A stretch of 64,000 nucleotides of DNA. Origin: CAKZLS01 sp963701445 (GTDB lineage: Bacteria; Pseudomonadota; Alphaproteobacteria; Rhodospirillales; Defluviicoccaceae). Positions 38,110-47,691 of this stretch are shown piece by piece. The notes beneath the pieces were generated by a model. That model did not search any database. It saw only the letters and a program-made list of their open reading frames with translations, and had not been told where the DNA came from. Where the stretch lies: assembly GCA_963701445.1 (NCBI GenBank), contig CAVPAM010000016.1, positions 1 to 64,000 on the forward strand, written 5' to 3'. Position numbers and translations under genes: made by a program. Numbering within the stretch: position 1 is the stretch's first letter; every line of letters begins with the position of its first letter.

Positions 38110-39884
38110 ACCTTTTCGGACACTTCCAGGCCGAACTGCTGCGCGCCGTGGATGACCTCGTGTCCGAGGGGCGCCTGCCGCCCGATCTGGATACCACCAG
38201 GCTCGCGGTCGAGCCGCCGCGCGATCCGTCGCACGGCGATATCACCACCAACGCCGCCATGGTGCTCGCCCGTCCGGCGAACGCCAAACCCCGGGAGCTC
38301 GCGACCCTGCTGGCGGGGCGGTTGCTGAACATCGAGTCGGTGGAAACGGCGGAAATCGCCGGGCCGGGCTTCATCAACCTGCGGCTCGCCGATTCCTACT
38401 GGCACGCGCGCCTGGCCGAAATTCTCGCCGCCGGGGTGGCCTACGGCGACTCCGAGGCTGGCGCCGGCCGCGCGGTGAACATCGAGTACGTTTCCGCCAA
38501 CCCGACGGGTCCGCTGCACGTGGGCCATGGCCGCGGCGCCGTGGTCGGCGATGCCCTCGCGTCGCTGTTGCTGAAGGCCGGCTACTCGGTGATGCGGGAG
38601 TATTACGTCAATGACGCCGGAAGCCAGGTGGACAAGCTCGCCGACGCGGCGTACTGGCGCTATCTGGTCGCGCTCGGGGACCGGATTCCCGCCGCGGCCG
38701 TCGAGACCTTCGTCGGCGACACGGCCCTGGAATACCGGGGCGACTACCTCGTGCCGGTGGGCGAGGCGCTGGCCCGGGATCATGGCGACGCGTTGTCGAA
38801 CATGCCGCGCAACTCGTGGCTTCCCATCGTTCGGTCGTTCGCCATCGACGCCATGATGGGCCTGATCCGCGAGGATCTGGAAACGCTCCACATCGCGTTC
38901 GAGACGTTCACCTCCGAGCGCGCGCTGGTGGATGGCGGCGCCGTGGATGACGCGCTGTCGGAACTGGAGGCGCGCGGGCTGATCTACACGGGCGTGCTCG
39001 AACCGCCGAAGGGAAAAACGCCCGACGATTGGGAGCCCCGGCCTCAAACCCTGTTCCGGGCGACCGAGTTCGGCGACGACGTCGATCGTCCGCTGATGAA
39101 ATCCGATGGCTCGCGCACCTATTTCGCCACCGACATCGCCAATCACCGGGACAAGTACCGGCGGGGTTTCAAGACCATGATCGATGTCTGGGGCGCCGAT
39201 CACGGCGGATACGTCAAACGGATGCGGGCGGCGGTCAAGGCCATCAGCGGAGGCGAGGGCGAACTCGACGTCAAGCTCTGCCAGATGGTCAATCTGCTGG
39301 ATCGCGGCGAGCCCGTGAAGATGTCCAAGCGCGCCGGCACGTTCGTGACCTTGCGCGACGTGGTGGACCGGGTCGGCGCGGGCGTGTTCCGGTTCATCAT
39401 GCTGACCCGGAAGAACGACGCCCAGCTCGATTTCGATTTCGAGAAGGTGACCGAGCAATCGCGGGAGAACCCGGTATTCTACGTGCAGTACGCGCATGCG
39501 CGATGCTGTTCGGTCATGCGCCACGCCGCCGCCGAGTTCGGCGCGGACGGGGTCGCCGACGAGGTCCTCGCCACCGCCGGGTTCGGTCATCTGACCGATC
39601 CGAGCGAGCTCGATGTGATCAAGACCATGGCGGGCTGGCCCCGTGTCGTCGAAAGCGCCGCCGAAGCCCACGAACCCCATCGTGTCGCCTTTTACCTGCA
39701 AGATCTGGCGGCCCTGTTTCACCTGCTTTGGAACAAAGGCAAGGATGACGCCCAACTGAGGTTCATCCATCCCACCGACCGGCCGCTCACGCTGGCGCGC
39801 CTGGCCCTGGTGCGAAGCGTGCAACTGGTGATCGCGTCGGGGCTCCGGGTGATCGGCGTCGAGCCATTGGAGGAACTGCGTTAA
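38106..39884 (+). CDS. argS: arginyl-tRNA synthetase
   Basis: Class I aminoacyl-tRNA synthetase, 592 aa. The HIGH signature appears as HVGHGRGAVVGDA in ANPTGPLHVGHGRG, and the KMSKS-type loop as KMSKRAG. The N-terminal tRNA-binding domain and the C-terminal DALR domain (ending RLALVRSVQLVIASGL) are present. The start ATGA overlaps the dgt stop and the stop overlaps the next start. Confidence 0.96.
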   Translation: MNLFGHFQAELLRAVDDLVSEGRLPPDLDTTRLAVEPPRDPSHGDITTNAAMVLARPANAKPRELATLLAGRLLNIESVETAEIAGPGFINLRLADSYWHARLAEILAAGVAYGDSEAGAGRAVNIEYVSANPTGPLHVGHGRGAVVGDALASLLLKAGYSVMREYYVNDAGSQVDKLADAAYWRYLVALGDRIPAAAVETFVGDTALEYRGDYLVPVGEALARDHGDALSNMPRNSWLPIVRSFAIDAMMGLIREDLETLHIAFETFTSERALVDGGAVDDALSELEARGLIYTGVLEPPKGKTPDDWEPRPQTLFRATEFGDDVDRPLMKSDGSRTYFATDIANHRDKYRRGFKTMIDVWGADHGGYVKRMRAAVKAISGGEGELDVKLCQMVNLLDRGEPVKMSKRAGTFVTLRDVVDRVGAGVFRFIMLTRKNDAQLDFDFEKVTEQSRENPVFYVQYAHARCCSVMRHAAAEFGADGVADEVLATAGFGHLTDPSELDVIKTMAGWPRVVESAAEAHEPHRVAFYLQDLAALFHLLWNKGKDDAQLRFIHPTDRPLTLARLALVRSVQLVIASGLRVIGVEPLEELR

Positions 39885-40777
39885 TGTCGATCCAGATCAA
39901 ACCGGACATGGCCGATCGCATAAAGGTCAGCGAGGAAGCCCATGGGGACGAACCGCCGCCGCCGCGCGCCGGACGCAACTGGCGTTTGATCGCGGGCTGC
40001 GCCCTGGTCGTCGTGCTGGCCGTCGCGGCGGCGGTGACGGCCGGGCGATGGTTGTTCGGAGACTCGGAACAAGCCGCCCGGACGCCGGCGGAGGCGCCGT
40101 TGATCAAGGCCGACGACGCCCCGGTCAAGGTGCGCCCGGAAAATCCGGGCGGCATGCAGGTGCCCAACCGGGACATGCTCGTCTACCGCCGCCTCGAGGG
40201 GGCGAGCGAGCCTCCCCCCGTGGAGCGGTTGCTGCCCGGCGCGGAACAGCCGGTGGTGCCGCCGCGGCCGGTGGCGGCGCCCGGTCGCGAGCCCGAACCC
40301 GAGGCGGGCGACGCGGAGGCGGACAGCGCGGCGGCCGGCGAACAGCCGGAGATGGAGGCTTTTCCCAACCCCGTGGACGAGGTCGAAGACGAGGCCGCGA
40401 CACCGGAGCCGGCACCGACCGCCGCCATTCCGCCCAAGCCGGTAAAGACCGTCAAGCCGGAGCCGGCGCCCGTCGTCGAAAAGCCGGCCGCGAGCCCAAG
40501 TCCCGCCCCGGTCCCGGCGGGCGGCGCCTACCAGGTGCAGTTGGCCGCCTTGTCGTCTCGCGATCACGCGCAGGCGTCCTGGAGCCGGCTGAGCAAGAAG
40601 CACGCCGACGTCCTGGGCGGGCTCAAGGCCGATATCCTGAGGGCCGATCTCGGCGAGAAAGGGGTGATCTACCGGTTGCGCGCGGGTCCCGCCGGCGACG
40701 AAGCCGCCGCCCGGTCGCTGTGCGCGTCGCTGGCCGCGCGCAAGGTCGACTGTATCGTGGTCCGGCCCGGTGGGTAA
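39884..40777 (+). CDS. SPOR-domain membrane protein
   Basis: Bitopic inner-membrane protein, 297 aa. A short cytoplasmic N-terminus, one membrane helix (LIAGCALVVVLAVAAAVTAG, about 33-52), a long Pro/Glu-rich periplasmic linker and a C-terminal SPOR domain (YQVQLAALSSRDHAQASWSR) that binds denuded septal peptidoglycan. Probably a division-site protein. This argS-SPOR-nagZ order is typical for alphaproteobacteria. The start overlaps the argS stop (TAATG). Confidence 0.88.
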   Translation: MSIQIKPDMADRIKVSEEAHGDEPPPPRAGRNWRLIAGCALVVVLAVAAAVTAGRWLFGDSEQAARTPAEAPLIKADDAPVKVRPENPGGMQVPNRDMLVYRRLEGASEPPPVERLLPGAEQPVVPPRPVAAPGREPEPEAGDAEADSAAAGEQPEMEAFPNPVDEVEDEAATPEPAPTAAIPPKPVKTVKPEPAPVVEKPAASPSPAPVPAGGAYQVQLAALSSRDHAQASWSRLSKKHADVLGGLKADILRADLGEKGVIYRLRAGPAGDEAAARSLCASLAARKVDCIVVRPGG

Positions 40778-41807
40778 GGCGGCGAACACGCGTCCCAGGG
40801 CTGTCATTTTCGGGTTGGCCGGACCGGAACCGAGCGCGCGGGAGCGGGCGCTGTTCGCCGATGCCGATCCTCTGGGCTTTATCTTGTTCGCGAGGAATTG
40901 CGTCCGTCCGGAGCAGGTGCGGACGCTCGTCGCGGAGCTTCGCGCGACCGTCGGGCGGGACGACGCGCCGGTCCTCGTCGATCAGGAGGGCGGGCGGGTG
41001 CAGCGCATGGGGCCGCCGCACTGGCGGGCGGCGCCGCCGGCGGCGTGTTTCGCGGCGATGGCCGAGGCCGACGAAGCGGCCGCGCTCGAGGCCGCGTGGC
41101 TCAACGCGCGGCTGCTGGCGGCGGACCTGGCGGATCTCGGCATCACCGTCGACTGCGCCCCCGTGCTCGATATTCCGCAACCGGGCGCCCACGATGTCAT
41201 CGGCGACCGCGCCGCCGGCGCCACCCCCGCGGAGGCCGCCATGTTCGGCCGGGTCACCTGCGGCGGATTGCTGGCCGGAGGAGTTCTGCCGGTGATCAAG
41301 CATCTTCCGGGACACGGACGCGCCACCGCCGACAGCCACGTGGGACTGCCCGTGGTGCGGGCCGCGCGCGACGAGTTGGAGCGGGTGGACTTCGCGCCGT
41401 TCCAGGCCTTGAACGGCATGCCGTGGGGCATGACGGCCCATGTTGTCTATACGGCATTGGACGACGCCCGGCCCGCGACCATATCTCCCATTGTGATCGC
41501 GGATATCATTCGCGGCGCCATCGGCTTCGATGGCGTCCTGGTCTCCGACGATATCTGCATGGGAGCCCTTGGCGGCCCGATCGACCGGCGGGCGGCGGCG
41601 GCGCTGGCCGCCGGCTGCGATCTGGTCCTGCACTGCAACGGAGTATTCGAAGAAATGGAAAGCGTGGCCGCGGCCTGTCCGGCCGTCACTTCCGAAGCCC
41701 GGGACCGCCTGGAGCGGGCCGAGGCCCTGCGGCTCGCGCCGGAACCCTTTGACGCCGGCGAGGCGCGGATCCGTCTGGCGGCATTCCTCGATGGGATGAC
41801 CGCATGA
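40770..41807 (+). CDS. nagZ: beta-N-acetylhexosaminidase
   Basis: Cytoplasmic glycoside hydrolase family 3 enzyme that removes N-acetylglucosamine in cell-wall recycling, 345 aa. GRVQRMGPPHWR, the catalytic loop KHLPGHGRATADSH and LVSDDICMGAL with the nucleophile Asp are present. It starts with GTG at 40770, inside the 3' end of the SPOR gene (8-bp overlap). Confidence 0.93.
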   Translation: MGKAANTRPRAVIFGLAGPEPSARERALFADADPLGFILFARNCVRPEQVRTLVAELRATVGRDDAPVLVDQEGGRVQRMGPPHWRAAPPAACFAAMAEADEAAALEAAWLNARLLAADLADLGITVDCAPVLDIPQPGAHDVIGDRAAGATPAEAAMFGRVTCGGLLAGGVLPVIKHLPGHGRATADSHVGLPVVRAARDELERVDFAPFQALNGMPWGMTAHVVYTALDDARPATISPIVIADIIRGAIGFDGVLVSDDICMGALGGPIDRRAAAALAAGCDLVLHCNGVFEEMESVAAACPAVTSEARDRLERAEALRLAPEPFDAGEARIRLAAFLDGMTA

Positions 41808-42493
41808 ACTGGGAGCAAATCGCGGTCGAGTTCTCGGTGTGGGTTCTGCCGGTTCTCCTCGCCGTCACCATTCACGAGGCGGCTCACGGCTGGGTCGCTT
41901 GGAAACTGGGCGACGATACCGCGTACAGCCTCGGCCGGGTGACCTTCAATCCGGTCCGCCACATCGATCCGTTCGGCACGGTCCTGATGCCGGCCCTGCT
42001 GCTGTTCCTGTCCGGCGGAAAGTTCATGTTCGGCTTCGCCAAGCCGGTGCCGGTGAATTTCATGAGGCTGCGAAAGCCCCGCCGGGACATGATCTGGGTG
42101 GCGGCGGCGGGCCCCGGCGTCAACCTGATGATGGCACTCGCGTGCGCCGTGCTGCTGCATGTGACGCCGGCTCTTCCGGAGAGTTTCGGTCAATGGCTGG
42201 CGCTGAACCTGAACAACGCGATATGGATCAACGTCCTGCTGGCGGTGTTCAATATGCTGCCGCTGCCGCCGCTGGACGGCGGCCGGGTCGCCGTCGGGCT
42301 GTTGCCGGTGTCTCTCGCGCGGCCGCTGGCGAGGCTGGAACGCTATGGTTTGTTTATCATTATCGGCATGGTGTTTATCGTGCCCTGGATCGGTGCCAAG
42401 ATGGGGGTGACGCTCAATGTCTTCGAGTGGCTGGTGGTGTATCCGGCGGCCCTTGTGACCCACGCAATCCTGACCCTCGCCGGGGTCCAGTGA
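41804..42493 (+). CDS. site-2 protease family (M50) membrane protein
   Basis: Integral membrane zinc metalloprotease homologue, 229 aa. HEAAH in the first helix (TIHEAAHGWVAWKLG) and the second metal-ligand motif NMLPLPPLDGGRV show both halves of the active site. It belongs to the short YwhC/SpoIVFB-like group without a PDZ domain. ATG overlaps the nagZ stop; the stop overlaps the scpA start. Substrate unknown. Confidence 0.9.
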   Translation: MNWEQIAVEFSVWVLPVLLAVTIHEAAHGWVAWKLGDDTAYSLGRVTFNPVRHIDPFGTVLMPALLLFLSGGKFMFGFAKPVPVNFMRLRKPRRDMIWVAAAGPGVNLMMALACAVLLHVTPALPESFGQWLALNLNNAIWINVLLAVFNMLPLPPLDGGRVAVGLLPVSLARPLARLERYGLFIIIGMVFIVPWIGAKMGVTLNVFEWLVVYPAALVTHAILTLAGVQ

Positions 42494-43323
42494 GCGAGAC
42501 GGCCATGATCGACGGCTTCGACGGCTTCGACGACAGCGACCAACGCCCGGACGCGGGGCCGATGACGGCGTTCGTGGTCGATATCGACGGCTACGAGGGA
42601 CCTCTCGACATCCTCCTGTCGCTGGCCCGCGATCAAAAGGTCGATCTCAAGCAGATATCGGTTTTGCAGCTCGCGGATCAGTACCTGGCCTTCGTCGCGG
42701 AAGCCCGGCGACTGGATCTCGAACTGGCCGCCGAGTATCTGGTGATGGCCGCGTGGCTGGCGTACCTGAAATCGCGGCTTCTGCTGCCCGAACCGCCCGG
42801 CGCCGAGGAACCCTCCGGCGAGGCGATGGCCGCCGCCCTGACGTTCCAGCTGGAACGACTTGAGGCCATGCGCGAAGCGGGCCAGCACCTTCTGGCGCGA
42901 AACCAGCTGGGACAGGATTTCTTCGCGCGCGGTCAGCCGGAACAGTTCGGCGGCAACACGCTGACCGTGCTGCAGGTGGATCTTTACGAGTTGCTGAAGG
43001 CGTACGGCGGATACCTGCAACGCCGCGAGGGCGCGAAGCCCCTGCGTATCGAACCGCACGACCTGCACTCGGTGGAGGATGCGCTGCGGCGGCTGCGGCA
43101 GAACCTCGGCGATGCTCCGAACTGGGAAAATCTGTGGCGATACCTGCCGCCCGGGACCTTCGAGGGGTTGCGCGAGGGGCGGCTGTCGGCGCGCTCGGCG
43201 CTGGCCGCCACGTTCGCGGCCAGCCTCGAGCTGGCGCGTGGCGGCGGGGTGAGGTTGCGGCAGAGCGAACCGTTCGGACCGATCTATCTGCGGTCGTCCG
43301 GAAAAGACGGGGAGGACGCATGA
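42490..43323 (+). CDS. scpA: segregation and condensation protein A
   Basis: Kleisin subunit of the SMC-ScpAB chromosome-condensation complex, about 277 aa. N-terminal YEGPLDILLSLARDQKVDL and LELAAEYLVMAAWLAYLKSR are characteristic; the C-terminal winged helix region is shorter. Start is GTG at 42490 overlapping the M50 stop, or ATG at 42505. It overlaps scpB by 4 bp. Confidence 0.92.
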   Translation: MSETAMIDGFDGFDDSDQRPDAGPMTAFVVDIDGYEGPLDILLSLARDQKVDLKQISVLQLADQYLAFVAEARRLDLELAAEYLVMAAWLAYLKSRLLLPEPPGAEEPSGEAMAAALTFQLERLEAMREAGQHLLARNQLGQDFFARGQPEQFGGNTLTVLQVDLYELLKAYGGYLQRREGAKPLRIEPHDLHSVEDALRRLRQNLGDAPNWENLWRYLPPGTFEGLREGRLSARSALAATFAASLELARGGGVRLRQSEPFGPIYLRSSGKDGEDA

Positions 43324-43991
43324 ACGACGTCGACCCCCAGCATCTGCGCCTCCTCGAGGCGGTTCTGTTCTCGTCGGCCGACGCGATGACCGAACAGAAG
43401 CTCGCGGACCGGCTTCCCGACGGCGCCGATCTCCCGGTGCTCCTGTTGGAACTGCGCAATCGCTATTCCGGGCATGGCGTCAATCTGGTGCGCGCCGGCA
43501 AGACCTGGGCGTTCCGGACGGCGTCGGACCTGGCGCCGCTGCTGCGGGTGGACAAGCGGATCGAACGCAAGCTGTCGCGGGCGGCGGTGGAGACCCTTGC
43601 CATCATCGCCTATCACCAGCCGGTGACGCGGGCGGAAGTGGAGGAGATCCGGGGCGTTCAGCTCAGCAAGGGCACGCTCGACGTGCTCCTCGACCAGGGA
43701 TGGCTGCGGCCGAAGGGCCGGCGCCAGACGCCCGGCCGTCCGGTGACCTGGGGCACCACGGAGGCGTTTCTCGATCACTTCGGCCTGGAGAGCCTGTCCG
43801 ATCTTCCGGGTATCGACGACTTGAAGGCGGCGGGACTTCTGGATACCCGGCCCGCCATCCAGGTTTACGGCGCGCGAGCCGGAGCCGAGGAGCGCGTTGC
43901 GGATGCCGACGCCGAAGATGACGCAGGCGATGACACGGATGACGTAGAAAACATCGAAGGTTGCGAAGACGAGGAAGACGCCAACGGGTAG
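43320..43991 (+). CDS. scpB: segregation and condensation protein B
   Basis: Winged-helix partner of ScpA, 223 aa. It begins LRLLEAVLFSSADAMTEQKL; the block ETLAIIAYHQPVTRAEVEEIRG is diagnostic. The C-terminal 40 residues are very acidic (EDDAGDDTDDVENIEGCEDE), an extension beyond the conserved core. Confidence 0.93.
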   Translation: MNDVDPQHLRLLEAVLFSSADAMTEQKLADRLPDGADLPVLLLELRNRYSGHGVNLVRAGKTWAFRTASDLAPLLRVDKRIERKLSRAAVETLAIIAYHQPVTRAEVEEIRGVQLSKGTLDVLLDQGWLRPKGRRQTPGRPVTWGTTEAFLDHFGLESLSDLPGIDDLKAAGLLDTRPAIQVYGARAGAEERVADADAEDDAGDDTDDVENIEGCEDEEDANG

Positions 43992-44079
43992 GGCTCGCCG
44001 TGCCCCGTCATTGCGGCTCTTCAACCTTTCTGCCATTATCCGCCGGTAACGGGATAAGAAACCGAGAGAGTACAATTTT

Positions 44080-44325
44080 ATGGGCACATTCAGCATCTGG
44101 CACTGGCTGATCGTCTTGGTGGTCGTCCTGATCCTCTTCGGGGGACGGGGAAAGATCTCCCAGATCATGGGCGATTTCGGGAAGGGGCTCAAAGCCTTCA
44201 AGAAAAGCGTCAAGGACGAGGAACCCGATGCGTCCGTCGGCGGCGACGAGCCGAAAGTCCTGAGGTCGGACTCGTCCGCCGCGACCGAAGCCGCCCGTGA
44301 CAACGACAGGGCGGCCAAATCGTAA
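44080..44325 (+). CDS. tatA: Sec-independent translocase subunit TatA
   Basis: 81-aa single-span protein of the twin-arginine export pore. Short N-terminus, one membrane helix (IWHWLIVLVVVLILFGGRG), an amphipathic helix (MGDFGKGLKAFKKSVKDEE) and a charged tail. The FGGRG hinge is typical TatA. First of tatABC. Confidence 0.95.
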   Translation: MGTFSIWHWLIVLVVVLILFGGRGKISQIMGDFGKGLKAFKKSVKDEEPDASVGGDEPKVLRSDSSAATEAARDNDRAAKS

Positions 44326-44410
44326 ACCCGTGTGGGAGGAGACCGGCGGCATCGTCCGGCGGCCGTCACAATGGGTCATTATTAACGACCGTTGGTATTA
44401 GTTAGCGGCC

Positions 44411-44875
44411 ATGTTGGACATCGGCTGGCAGGAGCTTTTTCTGATCGGAGTCGTTGCGCTGCTCGTGGTCGGTCCGAAGGACCTGCCGCGGACGCTGGGC
44501 GCCGTGGCTCGGATATACCGCAAGGTCCGGGACATGGCCGGGGAGTTCCAGAGCGGGATCTCGGAAATGGTTCGGGAAGCGGAACTGGACGACATCAAGC
44601 GCAGCGTGGAAAAAGCGGGGAGCTTCGACATGGAGAAGGAGCTCAAGGGCGCGGTCGATCCCACCGGCACCCTGAGCGACGATTTCGATCCGGAAGAGTT
44701 CAATCGCAAGCTCAAGGAAAGCGTCGAGGCCGGTCCGCCGCAAAGACGGATTGAAACCAAGGAGCCTCCGGCCGCCGGGTCCGGCGATGGCGGCGGTGCT
44801 CCGGCCCCGCCAAGCGAACCACCGCCAAGCGAACCACCGCCGAGCCATCCACGGCCCGGCGAGCCACGAGAATAA
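44411..44875 (+). CDS. tatB: Sec-independent translocase subunit TatB
   Basis: 154 aa. N-terminal helix MLDIGWQELFLIGVVALLVV with the TatB mark GPKDLPRTLG, then a long amphipathic helix and a Pro-rich tail (SEPPPSEPPPSH). It forms the Tat substrate receptor with TatC. 85 bp after tatA and 62 bp before tatC. Confidence 0.95.
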   Translation: MLDIGWQELFLIGVVALLVVGPKDLPRTLGAVARIYRKVRDMAGEFQSGISEMVREAELDDIKRSVEKAGSFDMEKELKGAVDPTGTLSDDFDPEEFNRKLKESVEAGPPQRRIETKEPPAAGSGDGGGAPAPPSEPPPSEPPPSHPRPGEPRE

Positions 44876-44937
44876 GCGGCACACCGGAAATGGCAGGGAC
44901 GGACGGCGGGGACGCCCGCGCGGGGACGTAACGGGGC

Positions 44938-45798
44938 ATGGCGAAAGAGCAAGCAGACAGCGATAAAATGCCGTTGATCGATCATTTGATCGAGCTGCGC
45001 CGGCGGCTGCTCTATTCCGTCGTGGGGCTGCTGGTCCTGTTCTTCATCTGCTACGCCTTCGCGGCCGACATCTATGGATTCCTGGTCCGGCCGCTGGCTG
45101 AAATCCTGGAGGAGCAGGGCGGCGAGCGGCGGATGATCTACACCGCGCTCTACGAAGCCTTCTTCACGTATATCAAGGTCGCGTTCTTCGCGGCGTTGTT
45201 TCTCGGCTTTCCCCTGATCGCCGCCCAGATCTGGATGTTCGTGGCTCCGGGACTGTACAAGAACGAAAAAAGAGCGTTTCTGCCGTTTCTTGTCGCGACC
45301 CCGATTCTGTTCTTTCTGGGCGGCGCGCTGGTCTACTACCTCATTTTTCCCATGGCCTGGTCGTTCTTCATCAGTTTCGAGGTTCCGGGAGGACCCGGCG
45401 CGCTCCCCATTCAACTGGAGGCCAAGGTCGATCAGTATCTTTCGCTGGTCATGCGCCTGATCTTCGCGTTCGGCCTGTGCTTCCAGCTTCCCGTGCTGAT
45501 GACGCTGCTGGCCCGGGTCGGGATGATTTCCTCCCAGGGGATGAAGGACAAGCGCAAGTACGCCATTGTCCTCGCGTTCGTCGCCGCCGCCATCCTCACG
45601 CCGCCCGACGTGATCAGTCAGATCGGCCTCGCCGTTCCGACCATCCTGCTCTACGAGATATCGATCGTGTGTGTTCGCTTGGTGGAAAAGCAGCGCGCCG
45701 CCGAGGAGGAAAAAGACCACAACGTGGATGCCGAGGACATCGAGGGGGAGGACGATGAACAAGACCACGAACACGAGGACGCTCGGGAAAAGCCCTGA
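44938..45798 (+). CDS. tatC: Sec-independent translocase subunit TatC
   Basis: Polytopic core of the Tat translocon, 286 aa, with six predicted membrane helices. MPLIDHLIELRRRLLYSVVG at the start contains the twin-arginine recognition region; FVAPGLYKNEKRAFLPF and ILTPPDVISQIGLAVP follow. The C-terminal tail is unusually acidic and His-containing (DHNVDAEDIEGEDDEQDHEH). Confidence 0.95.
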   Translation: MAKEQADSDKMPLIDHLIELRRRLLYSVVGLLVLFFICYAFAADIYGFLVRPLAEILEEQGGERRMIYTALYEAFFTYIKVAFFAALFLGFPLIAAQIWMFVAPGLYKNEKRAFLPFLVATPILFFLGGALVYYLIFPMAWSFFISFEVPGGPGALPIQLEAKVDQYLSLVMRLIFAFGLCFQLPVLMTLLARVGMISSQGMKDKRKYAIVLAFVAAAILTPPDVISQIGLAVPTILLYEISIVCVRLVEKQRAAEEEKDHNVDAEDIEGEDDEQDHEHEDAREKP

Positions 45799-45913
45799 AG
45801 CACGGCGGTCCCGGTCACTGGGGCCTCGCGGGATGCAAGTCCGCCACGACGGGGCGGGAGTGCTTTTCATTCCTCTTGGTCCAACCGCATCTTGACCGGG
45901 AAATTCCGTTCCT

Positions 45914-45925
45914 CTAACCGGTTAG
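45914..45925. promoter_or_regulatory. 12-bp palindrome upstream of the EAL gene
   Basis: CTAACCGGTTAG is a perfect palindrome in the gap between tatC and the EAL phosphodiesterase gene, about 70 bp before its start. It could be an operator; no regulator is identified. Confidence 0.3.
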
Positions 45926-45996
45926 GGGGGTGAGCGGCGGTCTTCGGTTGACCTGTTGTCCATGATCGGGGCGCCGAGGCGAGGGGCGTTTTGTCG

Positions 45997-47573
45997 ATGG
46001 GTCGGGGTTTGATCGTTCTCGCCATTGTTTCTGGGCTTCTCGCGGGCGCCATTCCCTACGGCGTGTTCCTCCAACGGTCCTGGAACGAGTTCATCGCCGG
46101 AGAAAAAATCTACCTGAAGACGCTTGCGTCCGCCGTGGCGGCGCGGTCCGAGCATGTTCTCAAGGGATCGATGGACCTGCTGGCCGAGATCGCCGGCCAT
46201 CCCTTGCCGCACTGCTCCGACGGTCACCTCGCCGCGCTCGTGACGGCGGCCAGGAGCGAGACCTACGTGCGAGAGATCGGTGTCTATTCCGACCTCTGGA
46301 TGGCGTGTACGTCGTCCGGCGCCATCGACATTCCGTGGCGGCCACCAGAGCCGGAATGGCGCGTCAAATCGGGCTACGGGGTGGTCCCGGCTCAGGCGGC
46401 CATGGGCTCCCTTGGCGAAACAACGATCACTCTGACCTTCCGGAACCACGCCTTGTCGGTGGACGCCGCGCCCCTGGTCGAAGCCGCCGGCGACGCGGAG
46501 GGGGCCGTGTCGGTGGCGGTGGGACACGCGGAGTCGAGACAGGCCCTGGCATGGTTCGGCGACCGCGAGCTGTTGAGCGCGGCGTTTTCGGAACGGGACG
46601 CGGGCCGGGTCCGGAACACGCATCGGGCTCTTCGTCGAGGTCAAGTCGAGCACCACGCCGGTGTTTGTCGTGGCCAGCGAACCCGCCAGCGATCTCGCGG
46701 GTCGCTGGCGGGCGAAGGTGGTTGCCGCTGGGGCTGCTGGCCTTCTTGGTCGCGGCGGCGGTTGCCGGGCTGATCTTCTTCGTCGGCCGCTGGCGCCTGT
46801 CCCCGGCGAATACCATCCGGTACGCGGTGAAAAAGCGCGAGTTCAACGCCAAGTATCAGCCGATCATCGACCTGAAGACCGGACTTTGCGTCGGCGCGGA
46901 GGCTCTCGCCCGGTGGCGGCGGCCCGATGGTACCGTGGTCCGGCCCAACGGGTTCGTCCCGTTCGCCGAGGACAACGGATTGATCGAGTTGATCACCGAT
47001 CAAATGATCAAACGGATTATCGAGGACCTGGGAGGGTTACTGAGGTCCAACCCCGACCTTCACGTTGCCATCAACATCACGCCCGGCGAGTTCCAGAGCG
47101 ACGAAACGGTGGCCATCATGAAGCGGATGGTCGAGGAGTCGGGCATCGAGTCGCGGCAGATCGTCCTGGAGGCGACGGAACGTTGCCTGATGGACCCGAA
47201 CACGGCGCGCGGCATCATATCCAAGCTGAGAGCCAACGGACATCGGATCTCCATCGACGATTTCGGCACCGGTTACTCGAGCCTGTCGTATCTTCAGACG
47301 CTGGATGTGGACAGCCTGAAGATCGACAAGAGCTTCGTCGAAGCCATCGACGCCGACGCCGCCACCAGCGGCGTGGTTCCCCATATCATCGACATGGCGC
47401 GCGCGCTGAACCTGACGGTCATCGCCGAAGGCGTGGAGACGGAAGCCCAGGCCCGGTTTCTTCGCGAGCGCGACGTGCCCTACGCCCAGGGCTGGTTGTT
47501 CAGCAAGGCGTTGACGGCGAGCGAGTTCGCGGCCTTCGTCGGCGAGAATCCGATCGCCGATCCGTCCCCTTGA
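45997..47573 (+). CDS. CSS-motif EAL cyclic-di-GMP phosphodiesterase (frameshifted)
   Basis: Membrane protein with a periplasmic CSS-type sensor (HCSDGHLAAL then MACTSSG) between two membrane helices (LIVLAIVSGLLAGAIPYGVF and about GLLAFLVAAAVAGLIFFVG), and a cytoplasmic EAL domain. Catalytic residues are intact: the EAL Glu (GAEALARW), Asn (INITPGEF), DDFGTGYSSL and Glu in IAEGVET. Predicted to hydrolyse c-di-GMP in response to a periplasmic redox or disulfide signal. The frame changes near 46620 and 46725, in the part joining sensor and second helix. It separates tatC from serS, which are adjacent in most relatives. Confidence 0.85.
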
Positions 47574-47655
47574 GTCATGCGCGGGCGCCTTGAGCCGGCA
47601 AGCCGGTCCCTGGGGCCGGAGACCAATCCTTGACCGACTCGCGGGCTTCGGTTAA

Positions 47656-47675
47656 CCCCCCTTGACGGGGGTTTT
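47656..47675 (+). terminator. hairpin with T-run just before serS
   Basis: CCCCCC-TTGA-CGGGGG followed by TTTT lies 36 bp before the serS start. It would end the EAL transcript or act as an attenuator in the serS leader; the sequence does not decide which. Confidence 0.6.
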
Positions 47676-47691
47676 AGGAGCGAATGGTTCG

